64,000 nucleotides of DNA from positions 4,062,001 to 4,126,000 of the forward strand of contig JAXDDX010000002.1 of NCBI GenBank assembly GCA_034670405.1. The letters are read 5' to 3'. This DNA is from Hoplostethus atlanticus. Lineage: Eukaryota > Chordata > Actinopteri > Trachichthyiformes > Trachichthyidae. Below, one piece after another: positions 23,801 to 36,100 of the stretch. The notes under the pieces were generated by a model. That model did not search any database, was not told the DNA's origin, and saw nothing but the letters and a program-made list of their open reading frames with translations. Positions within the stretch are counted from its first letter, which is position 1. The number at the start of each line of letters is the position of its first letter. A program made the translations under genes and the position numbers.

Positions 23801-26800
23801 GGAAGTTAGGGTGAGTATTATAACAGCTGCGTACCAAATATGGAAGTTAGGGTGAGTATTACAACAGCTGCGTACCAAATATGGAAGTTAGGGTGAGTAT
23901 TACAACAGCTGTGTACCAAATATGGAAGTTAGGGTGAGTATTAGAACAGCTGCGTACCAAATATGGCTGTTGGAGTACATATTCAAAATGTCTTCCTACC
24001 ACATAAGGAAGTTGGTGGATTTAAAAGTACTGTATAACTTATGGGTGCTATCTTAGCAGGCAAGACCTCTCTTACAGTCAGCTGTGTGTTGCTCCAGCCA
24101 CCATATTTGTTTTAAAGCTTAAGTGGTATTACTAATTTGTATGATAAATAATTCAGACAGTGGCATTTGGTGTCCACCCAGAAGGGGCAATGACTCAGTT
24201 AAGCCATATTGAAAATTGTACTTGTGTTTCCCCAATCTAAATGGGGTGCTACAATTAGAACAAACTTAATCTTCTTGGTACTGACTCCAGGTTGTCAGCT
24301 ACACCAGACTGGCTTTCTCCTAGTTTGGGCAAGAGCCTGGTTAGAGCCAGAGTGTAGGAACATGTAATATATGTAAGTTGTAACGCAGCTATCACAAATC
24401 AAAGGGGATGAACTTGCAGATGTTGTCTCACTGTGTCCTGTGGTTTAACCAGTGCTCCTCTCAAGCATTGGAAGCTTTGTGTTACACAGTAGTTGATCTG
24501 TAGGGACAGTGATAGCCTAAAGGCTCAGGAAGTGGGCTTGTGACTGAAAGGCCACCAGTTCATATCCCTGGACCTGCAGGGAAAATCTCCCAGTGGAGCT
24601 GCTCAGTGGCAAACAGTGGAGGACTGTGGTTGTACTGGGCAGCTCCCAGGTCCGAGTGTGTGTTGCTGAAAAAGAGTGTGAATGCCCATCAAAACCCTTC
24701 CCTGAAGAAATAAAGCTAATAAGAAACATTGGTCCATCAACACTGTTTTTTGGCTTGGTCTTCTATGGCAGTATATCAACAATTCCTTGTAGTCCGCTTG
24801 CTAGCTAGTGGTTTGTAATTGTGTTGGAGATGCTTTTTTGAGTGCTGAGAAATGTAATTTGCAGTGTGTCAATCTTGTATGTTATCTGATTTCTTGCCCC
24901 GCAGAAAGGCTTGTTGGAGGTGTTATATGAGATATTCAGGCTTCCTCTGCCCATTGTAACTCAAGACTTCACAGAAGCTCTTCTGAGTGTCGGTAAGGAA
25001 AGCAGCTGTTTCCCTTCCAGTATCTTGGTACCCAATGAGGTATTTTCACATATATCTACTGTGCCAAACAAATGATAGTTAAATAAATGACGCTGCAGTT
25101 TGACTACTCGGCCTTGCATGACCAAGACAAAAAGCACAGGGAGATTTCACCCTGAAACCTTCTGGTCCTGTTTGAATCTAAATAACACCATATTATGCTC
25201 TTGTGTACTTCAGACCCCAGCAGGTTCCAGGACAGCTGGAGGCTGTCTGATGGGTTTGTTACTGCTGAGGCCAAAGTCATTCTCCCACATCGGGCCCGGT
25301 CCAGGTGAGAGATAATATCAGAGCATAGAAATGGAATAGGTAGAACTAGACAATTTGATTTCACTACCCATCACAAATGGCAGCTCAGTCTTAACATGCT
25401 GCCTTAAATTACATGTTGTCAATTTGGTTACTCAGGCCTGATCTCATGGACAACTACCTGGCATTGGTCCTGTCTGCCTTCATCACCAGCGGGCTGTTAG
25501 AGGTGAGTTGACCATTTAATGTTTTTAATTCTTTCTCACATCAGGGCTGATTTTTATTGCGCGCCAAGTTTTACAGTAGAGTAAAACACTGACAAAAGTA
25601 TCCCTGATGGCTACTTAGGCGTTTCTTAGGCCAAACCTTTGTATGTCAAAGAATATTTGGCTTGAATTTGTTCTAGGAGTGAAACTTTAGCCAGCACAGC
25701 TACACTGATTATATTACCTTTCGTTTTCACACCACATATTTGCATTGCATTTGTGCGCAGCAGCTCTGAGTTGTGAATGTTGCTATTAAGCCATACCCTC
25801 CTCTCTGTCTTTATCTTTGCTGCTGTAGGGTCTTGTTGAAGTGGTGACCAGCAGTGATGACCAACTCGCCATCAGAGCCACCATCCTTCTGGGAGAACTT
25901 CTTCACATGGTAAAACATTTGTGACACATGTTATATTTTGAAAATCTGTCATAATTTAGTTATTGGTACTATAATGCTCAATTCTACATTTTCCTCTACC
26001 GGCATTTCTCTTGTTTAGGCAAACACCATCCTTCCCCATTCTCACAGTCACCACCTGCACTGCCTTCCCACCCTCATCAACATGGCAGCCTCCTTTGACA
26101 TCCCCCAGGAGAAACGACTGTGAGTACACACACAAACACACATGCACAAACACACACACACGTGCTTGTGTGCTCCTGCACAAAAATTCTTTGCAATGCT
26201 ATTGCATTTGCTTACCAAACATATTTGTTCCCTCACAATATATTTTGTGTTTGTTTTGCAAAACGTTCCATCTTAAAAGTTTCCTCCTGAAACAAAATGT
26301 CACAATGTACTTTCAGGACATTTACATTGTCAAAGCACACACAAACATCCCCCATGTTTATTGTTGTGTATGCTGCAGTTGGGCGAGTGCGGCAGTCAAC
26401 CATCTGAAGCGTTTCCATGAGAAGAAGAAGCGAGGATTGAAACCCCACAGCCTTTACCTGGACCACATCATCCGCAAGTCTGTGTCGGCGCATAACCGCA
26501 GGGAGTCGCACACACGGGCACACAGGGACATCTATGCTATCAAGGTACACCTTGAACATGCTTTTCAGATTCTAGACTTCTAGACTAGACTAGTGTAGGT
26601 AGACTCTGTACCTTAGCCGTAGTGAACTGTGATGTTAGGACAGCCAAGAGGTGCTGTTAGGCACAACATGAAACGTTAAAGCCCTCTTAACTATTCTATA
26701 ATCACCATAAATCACTGCCTCAAGTGGCTTATTGCTTTTGTAAAATGGCTGGAACACACCATTATAATACAATGAGAATGCAAATGTTCAAGAAATCTAT

Positions 26801-26827
26801 ATATTTTTAATCAATTAGAATGAAATA

Positions 26828-26892
<65 letters not shown>

Positions 26893-29800
26893 AGGATACG
26901 GAGGAAGCACTGATGCTGAACCTGAGAGACAGTCACATTCTCTACCACAAGCAGAACCTGGACTGGAACTGGCTACTCATCGCCACCATCCTCAAGGTGA
27001 GACTATCCACATGTAACACTACAGACTTAACAAAAACACTCCCTTCACTCCATTACACACACCATTACAATTGCCTTTTTTATGTTCTTATGTCTTTATG
27101 TTTTATTTTTCTCTCCCAGTGGCCCAATGTAAACCTCAGGAACAACAAAGACGAACAGATGCACAAGTAAGACCCCGTCATGTCATCGAAACCCATGAGA
27201 ACCTTTATAAACTGCATGGAAAAACTTGTTTTGAATGCTTCCTTGTCTGCGTGTTGCAGGTTTGTGCGGAGGCTGCTGTACTTTTACAAGCCCAGCAGTA
27301 AGCTGTATGCAGGGCTGGAGCTGGACCACCCCAAGGCCAGACAACTCACTGTGGTGGGCTGTCAGTTTGTTGAGTTCCTCATGGAGTCTGATGAGGTTAG
27401 AGGAGGGTGCAAACTCACCCACACATGCACGCACACACACAATCATATTTTGACGGCCCTTTTGCTTTTTGTAATTTTCTAAACCACCCGCCGCCTCCTC
27501 CCACCAGGATGGCCAGGGTTACCTGGAGGACTTGGTGAAGGACATGGTGTCGTGGCTGTCCTCGTCCTCAGGGCTGAAGCCCGATCGTTGTCTGCAGAGT
27601 AACGGCCTGCTCACCACACTCAGCCAACACTACTTCCTCTTCCTGGGGACACTCTCCGCCCACCCACACGGGGTCAAACTGCTGGAGAAATGCGGCTTGT
27701 TTCAGTGGTGAGTTTACAAAACGCTACAGGAAAACCTTACCAGGTCATATAGGGTGAGACTATCAGAGAAGTGTTGGTTTCACCTGATATATGAGCCAGT
27801 TCTCCTCTAAGTAAATATGAATAGATTCAATGGAGAATAGACAGATGACTTCCTTTTAAGATGAGGACAAAAGACACATTTTATTGACAATAGCTGTAGT
27901 TCTCCAACATCACATTTCCCCCAGTAACAGTCCCTGTTTGTTCTCTGTCTCTGCAGCCTACTGAACCTGTGCTCAGTAAAGAACCAGGATGCAGTGCTGA
28001 AGCTGGCTGTATCCACACTGGACTACAGCAGAGATGGTCTGGCCAGAGTCATCCTCTCCAAGATCCTCACTGCTGCTACTGATGTAAGACGGCCATACCG
28101 ACAGGATAACTGATGAATTTCAGCTGTCGGGATAGTTCCTTTGCCCTCACTGTTCATTTGCGTGTTGACATGCTTTTAACAAGGTCTGTCCCCTCCTTCT
28201 CCCACAACCCTTGTCTCATTGAGCAGACATGCAGGCTGTATTCCACCAAGCACCTGCGTGTGCTGCTGCGCGCGGGTGTGGAGTTCTTTTCTAGCTGGGG
28301 TATGGAGCTGCTGGTCACCCAGCTTCACGACCACAGCAAGGCTGTGTCCATGGAGGCCCTGGACATACTGGACGAGGCCTGTGAGGACAAGGTGACTGCT
28401 GGGAAATAGACTTAGTAACCATAAGGGATTACTTGCTTCTCTTTATACCAGTAACCTCGAGATTGTGACTTGTGACTGGAAGTTTGCTGGTTGGAATCCC
28501 CAGACCAGCTTGGAAAATATGGGTGAGGAAAGGGAATCATTTAACATTTAACACATGGCAAATGCGGTCCATGTCACTTTCCTGAACAGTGGGGAAGAAA
28601 ACATACATTTTTTATTAAACTCAAGTGATGGATGGATATTTGGAGAGGGAGAAAGAAATCCTGACAATCTGGACACAAAAGTCAGTGTTTCACAAGATTC
28701 AAGATTCACATCAACTGGTAGATGGAGCACCGGGGGCGTGGTTTGCTTTCTGTTGATGGTGGTTTTGTGTCCTGTCCTCCCACTGTCTGACCTGGTTTGT
28801 TGTGCTGGTCCACAGGCCAACCTCCACGCTCTAATCCAGCTCAAACCAGCTCTGTCCCACCTGGGAGACAAGGGCCTCCTGCTGCTCCTCAGGTTGGTGT
28901 ACAACACAACACAGCACAGCTTTCCAGACATAGCTCACTGGACATGACTCAATGCCGTGTTTCAATCCTTTTATATAATACAAAGCTGTCTGGCAATGTT
29001 TACATGCCTTCTATAATTACCCTATATGTGCTGGTACCACTGTAAATCTTGTCACCACTGTTTAGGTTCCTGTCCATTCCTAAGGGTTTCTCCTACCTCA
29101 ACGAGAGGGGTTATGTCAGCAAGCAGCTGGACAAATGGCAGAAGGTACAGCATACTAGCAAGCAGTAAAATTCACTGTTCCACTTCTCAATGCTTGTTTA
29201 ATTAACTTGGGTCACTTGTGTATACCAGGACCATACTCGACCAAAACGTTCTACTGTTACTCTCCGACCTAAACGTCTTTTTGCTTGCAGGAATACAACC
29301 TAAAGTATGTGGACCTGATAGAGGAGCAGCTCAACGAAGCACTAACGACTTACCGCAAACCTGTTGACGGAGACAACTACGTCAGACGCAGCAACCAAAG
29401 GTGAGAGGAGAGAGAGGAGTCTAGAGGTACTCTTAAGCTATAAATTGTTGGTTATCAGCCGGAAAGCTGCAGGGCATGCTGCAGTATGTGTTCCTGATTT
29501 CTCCACTGGTTGTTCTGCTTCTAGGTTACAAAGACCAAATGTCTATCTCCCTGTGCACTTGTATGGTCAGCTGGTCCATGACAAGACAGGCTGCCATCTA
29601 TTGGAGGCTCAGGTAACTGCTTGAGCGCATTTCACAGCCATGTTTCATGTTTTATTCTTTCTGACGTTTGACTTTCTGCATTGCTTGCTCTGAGAAGCAA
29701 GGAGGTGTGCCGATTGAGCTACCAACTAAAAGCTGTCTTGTCATGTTCTCTTCTTCCTGGTGTCTCTCTTTTTCTGTCTCCAGAGTGTGGTTCCTGACCT

Positions 29801-32800
29801 CAGCTACACGGTTCGCTCCCCGATGCTGGACACCTGGGAGGGCATTAAACAACTGAAGGCTGCTCTCTGGGCCCTGGTCAGTAACAAGTGCAGTCAATTT
29901 ATTTTCTGTGTCACATCAGTTACTCTTGTCACCGTAAGACTAATTCTAGAGAGAATGATCTATTTTTTTTTTCTCTTTTTTGTCCTTGCAGGGTAACATT
30001 GGCTCTTCAAACTGGGGTCTGAATCTCCTGCAGGAGGAGAACGTCATTCCTGACATCCTCACGTTGGCTCAGCACTGTGAGGTGCTGTCTGTACGAGGGT
30101 AAGCGCTCTCTCACAAATGTGCACCTCTACCACTCCTGAAGACTGACCATGATTTTGAAGAGGGAAAATCCACGAAATCCTTTCATTTTGTGTGTTCATT
30201 GTCGACTTATCCTACTGGTCGATGTAGGTAATGACGCTTAGTAACACAAGTTCCAGTGTTACTTTGAGTTTAATTTAAGTGATAAGTCAAGACCTGCAAC
30301 ATGTCAAAGAGCTGTCCAGGAAAAGAAAAATTCAGTTATATGTTTAGTATGATGGTTAAGTACCCTCTCCCATCCACAGGACATGTGTGTACGTGCTGGG
30401 TGTGATCTCCAAGACCAGGCAGGGCTGTGAGGTGTTGAGGCAGTACGGCTGGGATGCTGTCAGACACAGTCGCAGGACGCTGTGGCCTGTCACTCCTGAT
30501 GAGGTCGACACACAGCTGACCTCTGAACTCTCCTCAGTACCGAGCACGCTCAGTCTAAACTCCGAATCCACCAGCTCCCGCCACAACAGCGAGAGCGAGT
30601 CCCAACCGAGTAAGTAGGATCTATTATTTGTATACACTTTCATAGAGGGAAAGCTCATGCACAGTTAGTTACAATTTTTCACTCCTTGTGCTCTCAGACA
30701 TGTACATCCTAGACGATGACAAGTGTGACATCCTGGATCAGTCAGACGAGCCCTCCTTCTCTCTGCGCTCCAAACCTGCCAAGGACCGCAGCCCCTTCAC
30801 CATCCTGGCCTCCACACGCTTTGTACGCAACCGTTTCCTCAACTCCCTGTCCCTCCCTAGCAAGAAGCTGCGCTCCACCAGTGACCCCAAGACACCGTCG
30901 GGCTCCGGTACCCCTACTGAACTCAAATTGGGGGGTATGAGGCGGAACAGGACAGTGACAGAGCCCTCTGTCTACTGCTCAAGCCAGGGGGACGTCTTTA
31001 CCCCTGTATTCAATGGCAGAGGGATGCCGAAGAGCCCCACTGTGAGCCTGGAGACTTCTTTTGTTGGGACCAGAGGGGGCTCTGAGGAGCAGCTTGTGGA
31101 GGGTAGGCTGGCCCGGGGTGGAGGTTCAGGGCTAGGGCTGGTGTCAGGAGGCTGTGGGGGTCTGGGACTTGGGGGTCTAGGTGGGCACGGGGCTGCGGAG
31201 CCCCCCAGCCGGGAGAGGGAGCAGAGCAGCCGAGAACGTCTAGCGGGAGGGGACGGTGGCTCCTCGTCTGGTGGAGGCGGTGTGGGAGTGGGTGGAGGAG
31301 TGGGTGGGGGGACTCAGTTTAAGAGCCGCAGTCAGAGCTTTAACACGGACACCACGACCAGCGGCATCAGCTCCATGAGCTCCAGCCCCTCCAGGGAGAC
31401 GGTGGGAAACTCTGAGCATCCTGAGCCCGAACCTGACTCCTCTGACTGTGTGAGCCTCAACACGGTGGTGTCAGCCAAGACTGTCAAAATGCTCTCCTCC
31501 CTCACTCCCCAGGCTCAGACTAACCATATCTCTGCCTCAAAGTCCAACTCTGTCTCTTTGGTACCGCCCGGCTCTTCTCACACTCTCCCCCGCCGAGCTC
31601 AGTCTCTCAAGTCCCCGTCAGTAACCACCATCAAGAGCCTAGCAGACTGTAGCTTCATGTACACCAGTCCACGAGACGCGTTGGGCTATGCGACACTGAA
31701 GAGGCTACAGCAGCAGAGGATACACCAGTCTTTGTCTCACAGCGAAGCGTTGGCATCACCTGCTAAAGATGTGCTCTTCACCGACACCATCACTATGAAG
31801 ACCGGCAGCCTGGACTCTAGGCTAACACCACGCAGGTAAGGGGCTACATAGAGCAAAAATCACATGCTATTACAACTTAAAATGATAACCATTTCTTTTT
31901 TTTGTTTGGTCTGGTGGTTACATGAATGCTGGTTATACTTTGCCAAATGATTTCTGTGTTGTCATCATCTCCATCCATTGTTATCGCATACATATGAAGA
32001 TAGATGGTTACTCCTAGTGACTGACTTGAGGTGGCCACTTTTGTGGTACTGTAGCTTCAGCAGATGCCAGGTTAGGGTTTTTGGTTTGTGTCCTCCTCAG
32101 CAGTGACAGCGGTGTTGAGTGTGTGTTGTGTGCACATTCTGCTGTGTCTATCAGGTTAACTGATAGGAGGGTCACCTGTCCAGATCCCAGCACCATAAGT
32201 CCATACCGCAGGCTGTCCAGAACCATCGTCCCGCGGTGGGTGGACCAACCCATTGTCCTCCTGTCCCTTAGTAGAGATGTAGCTTCTAGCGCTGTTGCAG
32301 ATGACCTTGCTCCTTCTTATTTAGTGGCAATCACAGTTCTACGCCGACAGTGGTGTTGGTATTGCTTTGACTCACGTAGCCCCTTAGTGCGAGTGATCCA
32401 TCCCCATCTAGAAAGGCCAGTTGCTGGTTGTTCTCTCCTCTTATAGTTCTAACCCTTTACTGTTGGATCTCCATTTGACCTCCTGCTGAATCTTTTGTTC
32501 TCCATGTAGGGCTACGGGCATCAGGTGATAGGCACTGTAATAAGGCAGTTGCATCAAACTTTGGGTAGATGTGTGTCTTCTGCTGAGAGTTTGTGACCTT
32601 CAGCTGCTGCCATTACAGCTTGCTATGTAGAACTTTAGAGCCCTTTGTGTTTCTCTTTTTTTGCCATCTTACTTCTCACTCTCTTTCTCAAAAGTCTCTG
32701 TCCCTATCCTTTACCCAACATTTTCCCTTATTGCCTGTGTTCCTTTTCTCTCCCAGTCTCTCCCCCTGCATCCTCTTACACTCCTCTCCTCTTGCCTTCC

Positions 32801-33173
32801 CTAGGTTTCTGAAGGCTCTGAGCTTTGCCTCCCTGGATAAGGAGGAGTTACTAAGTCCCATCAACCAGAGCACCCTGCATCGCTGCTCTTCAGTGCGCTC
32901 TATGGTCTCTAGCGCCACCTATGGGTGCAACGACGACTACATTGGCCTGGCACTGCCCATGGACATCAATGAGATGTTCCAGATCAGAGACACACCCTAC
33001 TTTCAGCAAAGGATCAGCCCACCCTCTGATGAGAGGAAATGCTTCCTCTTTGGCGATGGAGATGGTAAAGGCGACAGTATGCCCTACTAAATGAAAAATA
33101 TCTGTAAAGACTTTGGGGAAAAAATCATGTTGCTGTGAGTTTAGTAGGAAGAGACATTAGAGGTGGAAATGGG

Positions 33174-33209
<36 letters not shown>

Positions 33210-34493
33210 GAGCAGAAAATCACAAACTGTGTGCACACTGTCACTCTGTTATCTGTCCCTCTAGGTGATCGTCCCCCTATCCCACTGCTGAAGCAGCAGT
33301 TCAGTATCTCTGAGCTGGTTGCCAGCCGAGGGGACCAGAACCACACCCTGGGTTCAGAGGAGACTGGCCTGCAGGATCACACTGAAGACAACTGCCTGTA
33401 CTGTGTGGGAGCCATCGTCCTGGGATACCCCACACAGCCACAGATCAACAGCACACACCCTCGGACAGGTGAGCAGGCACACACACATTCACCCGTACAC
33501 ATGGACAGAAATACAGCCTCGAAGCAGAGTGTAACAACCTTCTCTCTGCCAGACTATGTCGACTTCCCGTCGTGGGGGGGGCAGAGCGGCCATCGCCTGG
33601 AGGTGATGCCTCAGTCCAAGTTCTCTGGAGTGTCAGGCTGTAGCGACGCTGCTGTGTCACAAGGCTCGGTCTGCAGTACACCCATCCCCAGTGACATTGT
33701 CATAGGTAAGATCGCAAATATACACACCCTGCAGGGATCTGTGTTTTAAGATTTCATTTAAAAAAAAATCCCAATGTCATTCCTTTCAAATAAGAAATGT
33801 TTTCCTGCTTTTCTGTGTTCTCGATCACATACCCGATCCAATAAAACTGCAGTGTAATGTGAAATGTCTGTTGTGTGTCCTTTAGGTAGCAAGGCGATAC
33901 TGGAAGACGCCCCAGCCTGCCGGGTCCTGCTGAGGAAGGAGGTACTCCGCCTCATCATCAATCTCAGCTCCTCTGTAGGAACCAAAGGCCACGAGACAGG
34001 ACTACTGACGTAAAGCTCTCTCTCTCTCACACAAACAAACAAAACACAGCTATGATGCTTTGATGCCATTGTTTAAGATGCACGTATACCTATAGCCCAG
34101 AACTAGAACAATAGCGACTGTCTTCTTACAGACCTGTTAAATATCTCCCCTCCCTCCTTGCAGGATAAAGGAGAAGTTTCCCTATGCGTTTGATGACATT
34201 TGCCTGTACTCCGAGGTTTCTCACCTCCTAGCCCACTGTATGTTTCGCCTGGCCTCAAGACGTTTCATACAGGAACTCTTTCAGGATGTGCACTTCACAG
34301 CAGTAAGAGATTACTCTCTCTTCCTCCTCTCTTCTCCCCCATTCCTTTTCTGAAATGGTCTTGTCTCTGTGTGTTTATTGTCCCATGCATTATGTCATAT
34401 CTTCTTTCGCAGATGTATGAGGAAGCGGAGACGATCCTGACAAAGCCACCAAAACCTGTTGAAGAGGATGTGGACCCTCCTGAAGAATCCTGA
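16018..34493 (+). CDS. rictor: RICTOR, rapamycin-insensitive companion of mTOR, 1741 aa, 37 exons
   Basis: Scaffold subunit of mTORC2, which phosphorylates AKT, SGK and PKC. Exons: 16018-16066, 16191-16238, 17904-18001, 19747-19811, 20068-20199, 20396-20459, 21431-21557, 22059-22228, 22629-22696, 23197-23264, 23441-23523, 24905-24992, 25214-25304, 25436-25502, 25829-25909, 26019-26119, 26379-26544, 26895-26996, 27120-27166, 27260-27395, 27508-27707, 27957-28083, 28227-28391, 28816-28892, 29066-29144, 29291-29400, 29525-29612, 29784-29876, 29992-30098, 30380-30609, 30698-31835, 32805-33064, 33265-33468, 33553-33705, 33886-34009, 34164-34302, 34413-34493. The N-terminal HEAT/armadillo half is near-identical to mammals (NDSGEENVPLDLTRE, ATILLGELLHMANTILPHSH). 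The S6K site RNRTVT (Thr about 1130, human T1135) and SQSFNTDTTTSGISS are kept. A glycine-rich expansion occupies about 1178-1248. Human RICTOR is 1708 aa. A paralogue may exist elsewhere in a teleost genome. Confidence 0.96.
17860..17903 (+). repeat. CCTTT microsatellite forming a rictor splice acceptor tract
   Basis: Repeated CCTTT units run directly into TTCTACAG|exon 3, supplying its pyrimidine tract. Confidence 0.75.
20766..20818 (+). repeat. CA microsatellite
   Basis: About 25 CA units in a rictor intron. Confidence 0.95.
21037..21317 (+). mobile_element. tRNA-headed SINE-like repeat in a rictor intron
   Basis: It opens with GGCGGCATGGTGGCTCAGTGGTTAG, an A-box-like tRNA-derived head. 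It then carries the 'tttcctcccacagtccaaagacatgca' body known from many fish genomes and ends in an AATGAATGA tail. Part of the head-body junction is deleted. Confidence 0.7.
22862..23152 (+). mobile_element. L2-like LINE 3' end with ATTAT tail
   Basis: The stretch from 'aatggactgtctgaggatcagag' to 'gttttgaaaagtgctatataaag' followed by (ATTAT)n is the 3' end of an L2/CR1-type non-LTR element. It lies in the intron before the exon at 23197. Confidence 0.65.
23503..23965 (+). repeat. 41-bp minisatellite copying a rictor exon end plus splice donor
   Basis: About eleven units of TACCAAATATGGAAGTTAGG|GTGAGTATTA plus AAACAGCTGC(G). The first 20 bases are the last bases of exon 23441-23523, and the next ten are its splice donor. 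The array starts inside the exon and runs into the intron. Units differ by single bases (for example AAAACAG, ATAACAG, ACAACAG). Confidence 0.95.
24505..24728 (+). mobile_element. tRNA-derived SINE in a rictor intron
   Basis: It contains the words 'agtgggcttgtgactgaaaggccaccagttcatatccctggacc' (internal B-box-like segment) and 'tgtgaatgcccatcaaaaccc', typical of teleost tRNA SINEs. A shorter relative sits at about 28445-28560. Confidence 0.6.
26830..26890 (+). repeat. GT microsatellite abutting a rictor splice acceptor
   Basis: About 30 GT units end in TTTAG|GATACG, the start of exon 26895-26996. The acceptor has no ordinary pyrimidine tract. Confidence 0.95.
28445..28560 (+). mobile_element. 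Truncated tRNA-derived SINE
   Basis: The 'gtgacttgtgactggaagtttgctggttggaatccccagacc' wording matches the SINE at 24505-24728. It lies in the intron between the exons ending at 28391 and starting at 28816. Confidence 0.5.
32101..32235 (+). CDS. Candidate alternative (cassette) exon of rictor
   Basis: This 135-nt stretch has an acceptor (GTCCTCCTCAG) before it and a donor (GTGGGT) after it. It is open in the required frame, and its entry and exit phase equal that of the junction between exons 31 and 32. It would add 45 residues, including CPDPSTISPYRRLSRTIVPR. A shorter version ending at 32154 (donor GTTAAC) also keeps frame. The frame stays open to about 32446. I could not confirm it against a known isoform. 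Confidence 0.4.
33181..33206 (+). repeat. GA microsatellite in a rictor intron
   Basis: About 13 AG units between exons 32 and 33. Confidence 0.9.
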
Positions 34494-36100
34494 TCATCCT
34501 ACAAACACAGAGAAGAGCGTGAGACTGAGAGAAAGATAAGGCTCAAAAAAAGATAAGAGGAGGGAGACATTCGCCATATTTCTGTTGTTCAAAACAGAGG
34601 ATGAGAGGGCGGTGGTCATCACTCGCCTTTCTTCTAGCAAATGAGAGCTGGAATCAATGGATGTCAATGTCTGTCAAAGAAATTTAACCCAACACGCCTA
34701 ATGCTGTTTCAAACTATTTTAAAGGAAAAAGGGGGAGCAGTTTAACCAAATGCTGTTTTCAGATGGGTTGGCAATCTTGAGCAACACTCAATAATACATC
34801 AACATATGCTAAAGGACAAGTTGGATCATTAAGACAAAAGACTCACGCTGTGTTTTTTTAAAACTATATCAACATTTTATCTCTTTCCAGAGGTGGTGTT
34901 TTCTGTAATGAAACAAGTAAGGCATGTTGTTGTGTCTACCCAGTGATTCCCTGGACCCATGTTCTTTTCCCTTATGAAACAAAACACTACAGAGGGTCCT
35001 GCTGTTTTTAAACTGTCCGGAGCCCTCCTGGTTCATGTCCCATCCCAACCTGCAGCCTGCTATACCCCGTGCTTCTCTTGTTTCACCACGTCCTACTACC
35101 TGTAGCCTCTTATCAGCACTGTCAGACGATTTATTTTCTATTTCTATATCTATATCTCAGACAATCAAACATCACTAGTGTCGTATTTTCTGAAGCACTA
35201 TATACACACCACCCTTACACAATACATGTGGAGAACAGCATGTCATTGTAGCTAGTTTATGCCATCCTTTACTTGCTTAGGACCTTAAATGTTTCTTCCT
35301 CGACCATTGCATTGTTAGTAAGCTTATGGTTTTAGTCAGGAGATGGGTGGATCCTTGGAAAGGAGCTCTGTCGTTCCGTCTATCTGATCTCCATTTTGTA
35401 GTATGACGCTCATTGCAGACATGGTACCAAACGCTGCTCGTAGACTTTTCAAAAACCCATCATGCATAGGGCCAGCAGCTACCCATTCTATGCCATCTTA
35501 CCTCTGTGCTTCACTTCCACTGCATGTGCAAATAGCATGGCAAAGCTGTAACGTCACCTTCCAAATGTCATTTAATTGCTTGTAAAACTTTTTGACTTAA
35601 GATCAGTTGCCATTACATGTTGCCATTACATTGCAGGAATATAATGATCCCTGAATCTTTTCACAATGCAATATCACTGTTTATCATTGGCTGAGATGAG
35701 GGGGGGTGGGGTAATGCGATGATTTAAGGATTTGTAAAAGGTTTCCAGGGAAACGGGGATCTCTGTTTCCATTGGCTTGTTTTTGCTATAATGCTGCTAC
35801 ACAAATGGACTCGTAGAGAGATGATTCATAGATCAGCTGAGTGATGTCAGATTCGATCTATTTATTATATGTCTGTACCATAGAGTGAGCTCAACCAGAG
35901 ATGAAAAAAGTTATTTATATTTTTTCCTCAAGACTGTATTATAATTTAAAAAGATTTTTTTTCTTTTTTGCCTGAATCGTGGTTTCCCTTGTATAATGTG
36001 TACAGTATGTTTTGGGGGCATTGATGACCTACAGAAGCATACAATCCTATCAAAGGGATGCATTGTTAATAAAACAAAATTTTGAAATACCCAAACTTTT
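34494..36100 (+). terminator. rictor 3' UTR and polyadenylation signal
   Basis: About 1.6 kb of non-coding sequence follows the stop codon. It ends with AATAAA at 36068-36073, the best poly(A) signal. No coding exon is visible in it. Confidence 0.6.

Noticed and set aside
23503..23965. Regular short repeats resembling a CRISPR array
   Set aside because: Units are contiguous with no unique spacers, are copied from a rictor exon end, and lie in a vertebrate intron.
28548..28947. Overlapping frames of about 130 codons on both strands
   Set aside because: They cover a SINE remnant, intron and rictor exon 24; only the rictor frame is conserved.
30688..31839. Separate 383-codon single-exon gene
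   Set aside because: It is rictor exon 31 (30698-31835), phase-matched to its neighbours.
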